Shown here: piece after piece, positions 9,799 to 21,203 of the stretch
Position numbering within the stretch: the first letter of the stretch is position 1
Layout: every line of letters begins with the position of its first letter
DNA from: Pelomyxa schiedti
Lineage: Eukaryota; Evosea; Pelobiontida; Pelomyxidae
Reading direction: 5' to 3'
NCBI GenBank assembly: GCA_020536535.1
Contig: JAHLWZ010000976.1
Coordinates: 1 to 34,714 of the forward strand
Length of the DNA: 34,714 nt
Program-made: the position numbers and the translations under genes
The notes under the pieces: model-generated
The model's database searches: none
Told to the model about the DNA's origin: nothing
The model's input: the letters and a program-made list of their open reading frames with translations, nothing else

Positions 9799-12700
9799 CT
9801 ACACTCCTGAAAGAGGCTCCAACCTTCCCATGGTGACATAGGTTACACTGAGCTGCGATTCACCAATGCCCTGCAAGTACAGGTTGTCAAACACATGGCG
9901 CCGGTACGACCCCACGTTCTCGCTGGCCATCTCTGACAGCTGGGTCCGCACTTTGCTGTGCGCAAAGTGGGAGTTTGCCGCGTGGGTTGCCATGTCGCTC
10001 GTGATTGTGCACAGCACTCGGTCTTGTGGCTGCTGAGGGTCTAGTTGTGTCCGGCCGAGGTCCCGTACTCGCTCGTCCTTGCCCGCACTTTGGCACCGGG
10101 ACGCGAGGTTCACCTGAATTGTGGGTTGTGGGGTTTGGTTTTAGTTGTTGGGATTCGGAGAGTGTCAGAGGGGGGTGGGGAAAAACCATGGCGCCAACGA
10201 CGTCGGGGTTGATGAGCGAATGCGTTTTGAGAAGGCCGTGCAAGGCCGGACCGGTGCTGATGCCGATTCGAAGTGTCAAATTCCAGTTGGGAGCTTCGTA
10301 TTGTATCATCTCCTTGATGCGATTATTCAGGTCGAGGGCACTTTCAGCAATTTTTAATGCTGCGGAGTATGCCAGTATAGGATATCTCCGGGTCTTGGTA
10401 TTTTCTTCCACCTGAACAGTAGTTATTAGTGACATGGTTCAACCATGGAAGGCGAAGCTCTTACTTCAAGTTTGAAGCCCCAAGTTATGAAAATTCCGTC
10501 TCCCAACCTTTTCACCAGCAAGTTGTGCTCCCGAGCAAGTGCAGCACTTTCTACTGCATCGTAGAATATCTCTAAAACAGAGGCAGCGGTATCAGGGGAC
10601 ACAGCTTCGCAGAGTGGGGTAAAACCTGGGGATAGGAGTAATTGCAGTTTATCCAAGGGGAAATTGTTACCTTCAATATCACAGAATAAATAGGAACCTA
10701 AACGTCTCGAAAGTTTGGACTCCAAAACTGTTATGTCTGACACTCCCCGATGACAGACAAGCTTTGCCACAACTGGGACAAATGCGCAAACGATTTTAAC
10801 TTTGCCTTCCAACCAATCAAGCTTGTCCAGAATTATAGAAATCTCTGAGAGAGATCCAAAGAAAGATGAACCCCATGTGCCCGTTTTCACTGCCTCTGGC
10901 TTCCACCCATCATCAATTTCCCCTTCATCGGCAGTATTCTGTGGGTCCTCTGATTGATTATATGAATCTGGATATATTTTGTTGTGCCTGACGAGTGGGC
11001 CATGAATTACACTTGGTCCATCAGCAGCACTTAGAAGGCTATTGTGCACAATTCCTCTTATCCTCGACATTACTTGCAATTGGCCAAGTAGTGTCAGCAA
11101 TGAGACACTGCCTGCCACAAGACCCGCCACTGCAGTACATATAATAATCCATTTCGTTACGTCAGTTTTGGCACTTTCGTAGGCCTGTTCAAAGTAGTTC
11201 AAATCTTTGATTCTAGGTAAGTGAAGCACTGAATTCAATTAGGGCAACTAGGATTTACCTGCAATGACCACAGCCACTGCTTGAAACCCTTTGTCTGTCG
11301 TTATATTGGCAAATCCATAAGAAACAGACCCCTCGGTAATCACAACAGGGCTAGTTCCCAGTCGGCTTGCTGCCAGTAATTCCTGTAGTACAAATCCTGA
11401 TCTCCTCACAGTTCCCACGCTGGAGTTAAACGTACAAACACGATACACCTCGGACGTTGTGATAACAATAGACGAGTTTTCACAGCTACTGGCGAGTAGG
11501 CAATGACTCTCATCTTGAACAAACAGGCATAACATTCCATTCGTTTCCAGATTCTTGAAGAGACCTTCAAAAACTCTCTCAGTAAGCAAAACAGAAAAGC
11601 CTGCGAGGAGACTTTCAGGATAAGTCGTGCCGGTTTTCACTTCATCAGATGCAGAGTGATTAACAATCCCAGTGATGAGGTTGGATGCCATAATTGGTGA
11701 GTTTTTGTACAAAGCAAAAGGAGTCCATACAGATTTATTTGTGTTGGTGATTTTACTCAAAACGTCGGTTGAAAGGCCCCCAAACATGGGGTAAGGCTCA
11801 ATCAACGAGCCCACAGGGATTGAAACAGACCAATATGGAATAAAGTTCTCCACATTGTATAGATATATGCTCTTTGATATATTGCTTTGAGGAGGGAATC
11901 CTTTTTGAAATCCCACAATAGGCCCAAACCAAGAATCCTCGAAAAGAAAAAAAGCACCATCCAGTGTGAATATACAAATTGTAGCTGCGCATCCGCCGTG
12001 CACTGTGAAAATTTGTGTAACATGCTCGAATGCCACGTTGAATGCAAAATCCAGATCAAACTTGAAGCTGGAATTTTCGGCTGCCGCTCTTCTCATGGCG
12101 GCATTCGCGTAGTCCGCATGAGAATGCAGTTGCCTTTCACATGATTCCAAACTGGAAGTGGCCTGCATCCTAACCAAATCCGCCCTCCTGCTCATAGACT
12201 CTACCAGATAACTAGAAGGAGAAGGAAGAGAAGAAGAAGAAGAAAAAAAGAAGTCATCCACCCGTGCAAAGTAGAGTAGGGAAGTAGAATAGGCAGGAAT
12301 CACAGGAAAACGTATACCTCTGCTGAAGTGTAATCAAGCCCTGGGACACCGAACCTCTCCAAACGACCATCACGGGAACCACGACGGCGCACATTGCCAG
12401 CAGCAGTACAATGAAAGATATCGACCACACGGTGTTCCTGGCGCACAGCGCCGCGCGCCCCGCGCAGTGCCTCGTGCCCACGCCCCCGGCTCCCTGCTGG
12501 TACTCCCTCGGCGTCTGTATCCACTCGCTGATCTGCGACTGTGCCGAGTTGGGCCTCGAGGCCGTTCTCGACCGTGATCTCGACTTGTTGTTGTTGTTGC
12601 CGTTGCCGTTGCCGGGCCTGCCTCGGCTGGTGCTGAGGTTGCTGTGGGGGACGGTGTTGGGTTCTGAGGGGGCACCACCTCCTTCATCGTCGTCTATTAT

Positions 12701-12808
12701 GGGTTGTTGTTGTGGTGGTTGGCGTTGGCAGACGAGTACTGTTGGTGCTGTTGGCTGTTGCGTGGGAGTATCAACAACCGACGTCATCACCTTTTTCGTG
12801 CGAATCAA
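9799..12808 (-). CDS. Two-pass membrane class III adenylyl cyclase
   Basis: Five exons (12808-12318, 12211-11259, 11228-10465, 10411-10187, 10113-9799) total 2748 nt, 915 residues, all in phase. The N-terminus is cytosolic and Gln/Pro/Asn-rich, followed by TM1 (about 127-149), an extracellular region of about 350 residues likely to be a sensor (Cache-like by layout only), TM2 (about 509-531) and one cyclase catalytic domain. Catalytic signs are FCDIEG with a metal-binding Asp, VKRLGDG, LRIGISTGPALHG, and PDVVGAMVNLASR with the transition-state Asn and Arg. The Lys before LGDG and the Asp before VVG fit the Lys/Asp pair that selects ATP, so cAMP is the likelier product than cGMP. A single domain per chain implies a homodimer. 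One intron (11229-11258) is only 30 nt. Confidence 0.9.
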
Positions 12809-13007
12809 AGGTGACTTTTCGGTAACGGAACGTTCGCTCTTTGTGTGGATGTGGGCGTTGTGTTGTTGATTCTTCGCTTCCTTTGTTGTTTTGTTGAGGT
12901 ACGATAACGGAAGTACAGGGGGTGCGGAATCGGTTTCAAAAAGTTGTTATTTATTTACGTCACGCGAAGCCGTACAAGGAAAGTTGCCCTGTGGTTAGTT
13001 GAGTTGG
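12809..13007. other. Intergenic between cyclase start and convertase stop
   Basis: Both neighbours are on the minus strand, so this segment should hold the cyclase promoter and the convertase 3' end. It is rich in GTT runs and I see no other gene. Confidence 0.5.
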
Positions 13008-15262
13008 TTAGGTGCGAGAAAGGAAGAATGGCAACACACAATACACCAAGGTTCCGATGTTGGAAGCCACTGCATCAACGACTGAGAGTGTCCAGGCTCC
13101 GAGACTGGGCTCGCCCCAGTTCCTGCATCTAATTATCTGTGAGCACAATATTTTACTTGCTGTGGAATGCATACGATGTGTAAGTCCAGGAGATTTTGTT
13201 GTTGTTATCGTTATGAAGTTCCGAGAGGGTAGAAGAAGTTCCAAAGGGTGAGATTAGAGAAATGATTAGATCACCACGACGACCACCATTGAAATTAAAG
13301 TACACTGTAGGGTGTAAGCCGAGCCAAGTGTACAGTATTTAGTATATACCTTCAGCCCATTCCACAGAAAAATTCGCTGGTACTCGTACAACAGATTTAA
13401 TTCCTGTGGTAGTGTTGTCTGGGACCGCTTGAGAGACCATAACAGACCCAGACTTCCACGTGAGCTGAGGGCCAACATTGGTCCAAGTGAGTGCTCGATT
13501 CACAGCTGCTGTGGCATTAACAAGCCCAAATCCAAATCTGTAGATTTTAGAGTGTGTGTTGCAACAGGGTGGGCATACTTGTGGCTATGGTGGAACCCCC
13601 CGCCATTGATCACCCAGTCCGTATCAGCAGGATTCACCATAATGGATGTATGAGCAAAGATATGCTGCATATCTCTCCAGGTGAGTCTGGGGTTTGCCTG
13701 TAAAACGAGGGCAGCGACCCCGGCGATAATTGGTGCTGCAGCACTGGTACCACCAAAAGAACTTGAACAATCCGTAGAAGAACTACAGGAGACGTAAGGA
13801 CAGAAGTGGAGGACTTCTTACCTGCCGTAACTCCCGAGTAAATCTGTTGTGACAATTCCTCCCCGCCCACTGCTAGGTGCCGCTACCATATTGGCAGCGC
13901 ATTTCTCACTGTAATAGGCCTTGAACATAGTCAAATACCAAACAGTGTGATAAAGACGGCACCTGAGCACCAGTGGCGTCCACTGCTGGGACTGAAATGG
14001 TGTATCTGGAGTTTGTGTAGCCATCATAATTACAATTGTCTTTATTTGCCTGCCCATTGCCCGCAGCCCATATATATATGCAACCAAGGCCTGACCTCCC
14101 ATTGGTAATCTGATATGATTTTAAGGAGAGGAAGAGATCGATCACTCAAACTGTATCAGCCATAGCCAGCTGGGTCAGAGTACCAGGGCCTTCCAACGAT
14201 TGGCCACTGTCTGTAGGGCCCCAGCTGGAAGAGTACACAGATATGTCCTGTGGTTTATAGGATAGTGCAGAGGCTTCCATAGAATCAGTGACTGTCCCGT
14301 AGATCAGTCGTAATCCTTGATTTTAGTGGGTCTGCTGTAAACTCTAAATGAACCTTTACCAGCCAGGTAGGCCCGGAAAGCCACTCCAACGCCACACATG
14401 GTATTATTAGCAGCAGCAGCAGTTCCACCAACACATGTACCATGGCTCTCTGAAGTGGCAGGAGTAGGATCAGCATCATTCTATTTTAACATTAGCGCAA
14501 CTCAAATCCAATTTACAAACCCCACAAAAATCCCAAGAGAGATCTGAACGATAATTCCCTGTAAAGTCAGGATGGGACCATTGTAAACCTTTTTTATGGT
14601 ACTGTTATGATGGATCGGAATGGTAGGAATACCGTCATCGACATCGCCTATTACGATATTTGTACCAAGAATATCTCTAGACCAAGCTCCTTGTGCACTA
14701 ATGTGAACTGTTGAAGTTGGTTGGAGGTGCCACTGATTAAATATTAGTTCGAAAGGGGGTATATACAGACTGGGTACCTGTTGACTATAAAGAGGATCAG
14801 TTGGCGTAGTGTAGCGTTTCTCCCTATTGTGAGGCACTTGTTCTTCCATCCACAAAACGATATCTTTGTGTGCAAAATCGGAGTGCGCTTTGGAGTCCAA
14901 AAATTTCCTCAATTTCGAGATTGCACTGTCTTTGTCACCATGCCTTCGTTCCATGGAGAAAACATGGTAACCTTTCAATTGTCCAACTTGCCTTGCCATA
15001 ACTAAGACAGTTCAACACGGAATAAGAAAATACCCCTGGTTGAGTAAACCAGCCAATCTAGCCAGGATCTCAGGGTCAACACCCTCCGCCAAACGAACAG
15101 CCACATACGAGTGGTCATTTACACTCCCTCCACCAAACTGCTTTGTGAAGATCTCCGCACTACAAACCACTACGCACACCAGCAGCACTGCACACCATGT
15201 ATGTTACTTTGTTGGGTTATAAAAGAAAAATGAAACTCACACGACAGTAAAAAGTGCCCCAT
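13008..15262 (-). CDS. Kexin-like proprotein convertase (subtilisin family S8 with P domain)
   Basis: Thirteen exons can be chained in phase. The order is signal peptide (MGHFLLSLLLVCVVVCSA), prodomain (VRLAEGVDPE, then QVGQLKGYHVF), a likely autocleavage site after REKR, a subtilisin domain, then a P domain. Catalytic residues are visible: Asp in VIGDVDDG, His in ESHGTCVGG, the oxyanion Asn in WAAGNGQ and Ser in FGGTSAAAP. Family markers SSSWGPTDSG and DNCNYDGYTNS are present. The P domain shows RGDLIISLISPFGT and ends with the WGEPSLGAWTLSVVD segment. Such enzymes cut secretory precursors after dibasic sites, usually in the late Golgi. Unlike kexin and furin no transmembrane segment follows the P domain, so the mature enzyme is probably soluble. 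It is divergent from the USP gene. Confidence 0.95.
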
Positions 15263-15304
15263 AGTGAAGCAGGGAACTGCTGTTATCGGCGAACGTAACG
15301 TTCG
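15263..15304. promoter_or_regulatory. Very short bidirectional 5' region, convertase / USP
   Basis: Only 42 bp separate the convertase start codon (15262) from the proposed USP ATG (15305). If that ATG is right, both promoters overlap transcribed sequence. Confidence 0.35.
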
Positions 15305-17186
15305 ATGTTTCGTTTCTTTGTTTTTATTTCGTCAGCGCAGTGACAGCAGTCCCCTGCGCAAAAAAATCCCAGATGTTTATTGGCCCGTTTGTGATTCTTT
15401 TCGAAAAATTGATGAGATAGAGGTCGATGGACACGGCACATTGGGGTGCATGCGGCAAGGGATTGCCCAATCCAAGTACGACAATCTCGCTGCGGAATTG
15501 ACTGCAACAATAACTTGGTCTAACGTAGGTACTCGATCGTGTTTTGTGAACAGTGTTCTGCAACTGTTGCGACCCCTGTTGAAACTGGGCGTCGCTCCAC
15601 CTCCGTTGAATTCCTACGTTGAGTCCTTGTGCAATCTGTACGACAATGGCGACCAAATGTTCGTTCACAAAATGCGAGTGGCTTTGTCATCACCATTGGA
15701 ATTTGACGACGCCACGGTTCAATAGGCAACTGCTCCTTCACGAATTTAACGAGATAGGGCAGGTTTTCACTACTGATGTTCTAACCCAGCTGGGTACCGA
15801 GAATCCTTTATTGTTGGATCCGTTTTGGATTAGAGATGTATCCTTCAATTGGACTTGCCCCAACGTTGGTTCAGCACTTTTTTTTCTTTCCCTCCTAATA
15901 TCTACAGTGTGGACACCCTCAGATACGGTCATTTCCCTCGGATAATCGCCTGCTCTTGATGCTATCAGCAGCTATGGCAATTGAAGATTCATTGAGGGCT
16001 TCCTATGGAAGAATGATATGTTCTGAATGCCAACAGGTTCTAAACAAGCTCCTTGAAACTCTAAATTAGCGCAAGGAAGTTGATCGAGATGTACAAATAC
16101 ATGCATCTTCAAGCGATGTTTTGTTATTGTATAACCAGGCTGGCTTGAGAGACGGTGCAGACAAGATTTTAGAAGTTTTTGGGTATGTGAATACTGCTTA
16201 TTCTCTCATTCTGATGCAATCAAGATATAAATATCGACTTGTCGGTGCCATAGCAAATTCTGGCAATCATAATCTCACACTATCACTGCGGAATAATGTG
16301 CGTGCCCTCCTTATTCTCCAACATTTATATGCGTCAGGTATGGCTAGAATACGATGACGAAAATGTACACTGCGTTCCTAGATTCGATACCTGGCGTTGC
16401 AGACCCTGTCTACAGCTAATGGCATACCAAAGATTTGGTATCACTACTAAATCCCCTGTAAGACTAAATCTTTCTTCCAGAAGAATCATCCGATTTTTGC
16501 CCGGGAAACCATTTCGGGCCCTTCATTTTGACTCTTTTCTGCTGGAGACATTCTGCAAGCAATTGCTCAGTGGCTGGATCATTTACTGCTTGGGCCAAAG
16601 GCCCCCCGATGGAAGCAAGAGGTGATTCGTTCTACTTTAGGTATCTTTGTTTGTCCTTTTGATTTAGTAACATTGTAAGCATATTACTTGCTCCGGGGGT
16701 GTACGAATATAAATTTCTCCTTGGGGAGGAAGACAGATGGACTACTGATTTTGACCAGCCCCACCTTGACAATTCCAATAACTTTGTCTGTGTCACCTAT
16801 CCCACCTCAGGTTTTCCAATTACTCGAAGTACACCCCTAAAAAATGTTAGGGGAGAACGCACTGAGCAAGTGGGGATTCTGGGTGTCCATTGGTGTCTGT
16901 GCCGACTATCCTCTGGCTAAAAATGTTCGGATAGCAGGAGACTTCACCCTATGGGAGCTTGTTCCTTGTGTACTAAATCCATACAAAGGGGTCTGGGAGT
17001 GCAGGTGCGTGTTTACTTCTCTTAATTCCTAACTAACACAACACAAGACTTGTCTTACCTCCTGGATTGTATCTCTGGAAGCTTCAGCTTGAGGCTCACA
17101 ACGGTACCACTACATGGGTTTGCTCTTCCTATTGGCCGCGTAAGCTAAGTTCTGACGGCTATGAAAACAACTATTTTGACGTGTAA
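15305..17186 (+). CDS. USP-family deubiquitinase fused to two AMPK-type glycogen-binding modules
   Basis: Ubiquitin-specific protease signs: the Cys box SNVGTRSCFVNSVLQLL, two zinc-type Cys pairs (CPNCG and CSEC), YRLVGAIANSGNH with the catalytic His, and LEYDDENV followed by LMAYQRF at the end of the fold. In-phase splicing then continues into two CBM48-like modules. The first shows CSVAGSFTAW, GPPMEA and LLAPGVYEYKFLLGEEDRW; the second shows VRIAGDFTLWE and LVLPPGLYLWKLQL, ending at TAA 17184. About ten exons are needed. Two junctions use apparent introns of 16 nt (15320-15335) and 27 nt (16641-16667). Around 15716-15770 the model is uncertain: either a 48-nt intron is removed, or a frameshift hides a QLLLHEF segment resembling the usual QQDAHEF. 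The ATG at 15305 is tentative; the next in-frame ATG is at 15450. Confidence 0.78.
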
Positions 17187-17316
17187 AAATACAAGGACTT
17201 AAGAGAAGAAAAAGAAGACAACAATTGTGTTAGAATTAATCAAGGAAAGTTACTAAAGATTATTGAGTACACTCGGTCCTGGGAAGCGCCTCTTTATACA
17301 ATCCCAGCTGTGTGTG

Positions 17317-18659
17317 TCAGTGCCCGGTGTGTTCTGCAAGCTGCAGAAAATCTCTTACTTCCGGTAGTCGTAATAGAGTGCCGTCTGACAGCAACTCTCT
17401 CAGATATACTTCGAGTTGTTCCTTCCGCTCTTTAATGACCGAGGGCGAGTTATTGCCTGCTATCTTTTTGCCTGGCAGGTGCAAACGCTTCATACAATTT
17501 TCGAGATCTTTGCATTTCTTGAGCTGATAAACGTTAGAAATGTGCTTTGGAGAGTGGAGAAAACAGTACCTTGGAATGCAAAGTGTAGAAGTCATTGTAG
17601 CGACGTTGTATCGTCCAGGTTGGCGTTCCGACCTGCAAAGAAACAAGGTACTCAATGTGGTCTTCCACTTTGACGGTGTCAATGATTTTGACCACATGGG
17701 TGGTGTCGAAAGTTGTTCTTAGACCATTCAAGTTGGTGGTTGCTGATGGGCTGCTGGAAAAGTATGACGGCGGCACTGGGTCGGTTTGGGGTGGCGAGGG
17801 TGGTGATGAGGTGGGTGGGGAGGTGCTAGGTGAGTGTGATGGAGAAACGGTTTTTCGCCTTGATGATGGTACAGCCATCGTCAACGGTGCAGCAATTGGA
17901 GGTGACCCCCGAGGGCTGCCCTTTGCTGGCGGCATTGTTTGATTTGAGTGCACTGAGCTTTTGGTGGGGATGTATACGGGCTTTGGTGACAGTGGTGGTG
18001 AAGCAGAGCTGTCTCTTGTGGGGAGAGCTTCTGCAAGAGTACTGGGGGGATGTTGTTGTTCAGGTTGACTGGATTGGTTATGAAGCATCAGTGAAAGAGT
18101 GAGGGCCGAGCAATGAGATGGATTTTGGGGCGTTGGGGACGTAGAAGGGGTGTTGCGAGGAGAAAGAGGAGAGTGTGGGTATAAGGTGGGATAATGTTGA
18201 CTTAAAGAATAATCTGTGATAATACGGGGTAAGTGCACACTACTAACAACAAAACAAGGTGGGAGACAAACCCGAAGGAGAAGAACCAAGCTCGGGATGC
18301 ACCTGAAGATGTCCAGTAAACAACCAAACGAAAATAAAAAAAGGGAAAGCTACCCCTGGTATTGAGCTCGCCAGAAGAGCTAGGTCCTCAGTGCCTTCAG
18401 ACCGTCTCAAATAATGGACCTTAGAAGCATTAGTGATTTGAAGCTCTTCCAAAGTGTTGCAAGCTACATTTTGGGGGTCCATTGTTTGTTGATTTTCTAA
18501 GAAACTGTCGGCTTGAGCAACACCACCACAGAAATCAATAGCATCATTGAGGACAGACTCGGAAAATTGTGGAAATTTGTTGAGCAAAAATTGAATGTCC
18601 CTATGAATGGCTATCACCAAAACAACAACCACGAAAGACCAACATACAATTGAGTGCAC
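17317..18659 (-). CDS. PX-domain protein with N-terminal CUE-like segment
   Basis: The C-terminal exons encode a PX phosphoinositide-binding domain: VVKIIDTVKVEDHIEYLVSL, the signature RRYNDF, the loop LPGKKIAGN and the closing helices RKEQLEVYLRELL and VRDFLQLAEH. Upstream is a Ser/Pro-rich linker of about 170 residues. Before it lies IQFLLNKFPQFSESVLNDAI followed by DFCGGVAQADSFLEN, which resembles a ubiquitin-binding CUE/UBA helix bundle. Introns fit in phase (for example GGG before GTAGCT, and AAG before GTACTG). Such proteins typically act on endosomal membranes. The ATG at 18659 is tentative: the hydrophobic stretch after it contains a GTATGT donor-like site and may be intronic rather than a membrane segment. 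Confidence 0.8.
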
Positions 18660-19124
18660 GCAGCAGTTGGTGCTACAGGTGTGGGGTTAAAGATTTGGAA
18701 TATTTACAAATAATACTTGACAGTAAAAAAAACGATACGAGGAAAAAGCAAGTGTTGGCACATTGACATCTTGGCACGTTGACAACAGCGACATACTACT
18801 CGGAACGATTCGGTTGAGGTACGTTGCCGGACTTGTCATTTTTGTTTTGTCTTTCGCAAAAGAAAAATCCCTTTCATTTTGGTAACAATAATTTGTATCA
18901 AGCAATTAAGTTTTATCCTCAGATCTGCCCCAACTGTTCATCTGGAAGGCAGATCCCTCTCCTTCATTGTGACTCTGCTATCGATGCATCGGATAGAGCC
19001 TGTTCATGTGTTTGTCGTTGGCTCAAGTTCTTCTTTTCCATCAGAGGGAGGCTATTTTCTATTCTAACATCAAAAGTGTTGGCGACACTGGGCTGAATTT
19101 GGTCGGGAGGTGGTGACTTTGGCA
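18660..19124. other. 465-bp divergent intergenic region, PX gene / HDAC
   Basis: It separates the tentative PX start from the HDAC start and should hold both promoters. Open frames of 60-90 codons occur on both strands, but none has recognisable motifs or joins a neighbouring gene in phase. An unplaced first exon of the PX gene could lie here. Confidence 0.45.
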
Positions 19125-21203
19125 ATGTCTCGAATTTGTTATTTTTACGACCCCTTGATTGGGAACTTCTACTATGGCCAGAGGTTTCCTTTTTTCCTTC
19201 TCTTATTCTCCCAGTGACCTTTCTGTTAGGCACCCAATGAAACCGTACAGACTCTCAGTTACCCACAGGTAAATGCCACTTTTATTTTAAGGAAAAAAAA
19301 ATGAAAAAAGGCTTGACTACTGTGTAGTATGATATTATCGTATGGACTCCACAACAAGATGCAAGTTTATCGCCCACACCATGCAACTACGCAAGAACTT
19401 ATGCAGTTCCACACTCCAGAATTTATTCAATATCTCTACGGGTATGGCGGGAAAATGAACAAATGAACCCTTGATTGTGATGCTAGGTTGGATGCAGCCG
19501 CCTCAAATTCTCGAGCACCTCCCGTTTCTCAGTTAGATAAATAGAAGGGGGAGTACAGTGGTCCCATTTAACCTTCCAGCTTTAGTTTCATAACATCTGG
19601 GGGAGACTGTCCAGTTTTTTCTGGAATGACAGATTTCATCGAACTCTATGCTGGTGCTTCCATTGATGCTGGTTTGTTGCCGAATTCTTACGGTTCTCTT
19701 ACAAATGATAGCCAGGAAGTTGAATCAAGGTGTATGTGATGTAGCTATAAATTGGTCTGGTGGATTGCATCATGCCCGTAGACAAGAAGCATCTGGGGTT
19801 TCCCTTTGAGAGACTGAGATGAAATAAGTTAACGTATTGCAGTTCTGTTATGTGAATGACATCGTACTCGCCATTATCGAACTTCTTAAGTGCCACCCAA
19901 GAGTGTTGTACATTGATATAGATATTCATCATGGTGATGGCGTTCAAGAGGTACGCTTAAGCCACACAATTACTTATATTGACTCACTCCCTCTTTAAAG
20001 GCTTTTTACCTTTCAGACAGAGTGATGTGCCTCAGTTTCCACAAATTCGGTATTTTCTTTTATTTTTTCAACAACGCGTCTAATGTATTATGAAACAGGA
20101 AATGGATTTTTCCCAGGTTACATTGTCAGAGCCACCTCATTCTGACGCTTTTCATAGGCACTGGAGATATTGATGAGATAGGACTTGGAGCTGGAAAATA
20201 TACAACAATCAACGTACCTCTTCGGAACGGCATTGACGACACAAATTATCTTGGCTTATTTAAACCAATATTGTCGGAAGCAGTAAGTATATATAGGTAC
20301 AAAAACCCATGTTCAAACTTGAGTTCACTCTGTCCAACAAAGACCCACAGCAATCGTACTCCAATGCGGAGCCGATTCACTCAACATGGACAGACTTGGA
20401 GTTTTTAACCTAACTCACAAGGTAAAGTTCACTGGTCGATTGTTTGAACTTAAGCTGATGTCAACAGGGCCACGGCGATTGTGTCTCTTATGTTCAAAGC
20501 TTTAATATTCCCCTGCTTGTCTTGGGTGGGGGAGGGTACACTGTTCGGAATGTAGCGCGTGCATGGACTTATGAAACTGCACTTCTCACTCATACCACAT
20601 TGCAGAACCAAATTCCCCATAACGACTATATCGAATACTTTGGGCCGGATTACCAAGTTTCTCCGAATAACAGTTTTTACATCCAACATTGTCCAATAGT
20701 TAGTGCCTAATGCCTCTCGTTGTGCCTTTGGTAATGAGAATACCAAGGCCTACCTCTCCATGCTTCTGCGTACTATCTCCAATAATCTAAGAATGCTTAA
20801 GGGTGAGTATATGTTTCTGACTATCCTACATATTAACAACATTCAGGGGCACCCAGTGTTCAAATGCGACAACCCCCTCCCTACGTGATTACAAATCCTG
20901 ACCCCGTCCTGTTGTGCACCCACAAGGAGCACCACAGGCAAAGGTTACAACATGGTGCAAACGGGTGTCTTGGATTTGTGGGACATGGTCGAACAGAAGA
21001 AACACACGTGGATAGACCACCTGACAGTGACCACGAGCCTGATGTTGAAGAGAATTCATGTGATGCTAGACCCACCGGTTCCTTCTCCTTTCTCCTTGCC
21101 AATAAAATAACACATTAAAGGTAAGAATGGAGCAGAAAACTTCCCAGTTCATGATGCCGAATTTTACGACAATGACGCCGACCAAGATCACGGCTCACCT
21201 TAA
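19125..21203 (+). CDS. HDAC1/RPD3: Class I histone deacetylase (RPD3/HDAC1 type)
   Basis: Multi-exon gene beginning [19 protein letters not shown], then [122 protein letters not shown] and [19 protein letters not shown]. These contain the His pair, the zinc-binding Asp/His and the Gly-rich loop of an active enzyme. The C-terminal tail ends [17 protein letters not shown], as in RPD3-like proteins. Most junctions are in phase with introns of 41-75 nt; the exon between [13 protein letters not shown] and GDCPVF is only partly resolved (about 19480-19570). It removes acetyl groups from histone tails in corepressor complexes. AATAAA at 21222 lies 18 bases after the stop. Confidence 0.97.

Noticed and set aside
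15264-15304. USP start at the GTG at 15264
   Set aside because: A GTG start is unlikely in a nuclear gene, and the segment overlaps the divergent convertase 5' end. The ATG at 15305 with a 16-nt intron, or the ATG at 15450, is preferred.
16480-16620. In-frame TGA as evidence for a variant genetic code in the USP gene
   Set aside because: A different in-phase splice (after AYQRF) puts the region in a frame without stops that matches CBM48, and TGA ends the methyltransferase and sirtuin genes normally.
18597-18659. N-terminal transmembrane segment of the PX protein
   Set aside because: The hydrophobic stretch carries a GTATGT donor-like site and T-rich sequence, so it may be an intron; I did not call a membrane anchor.
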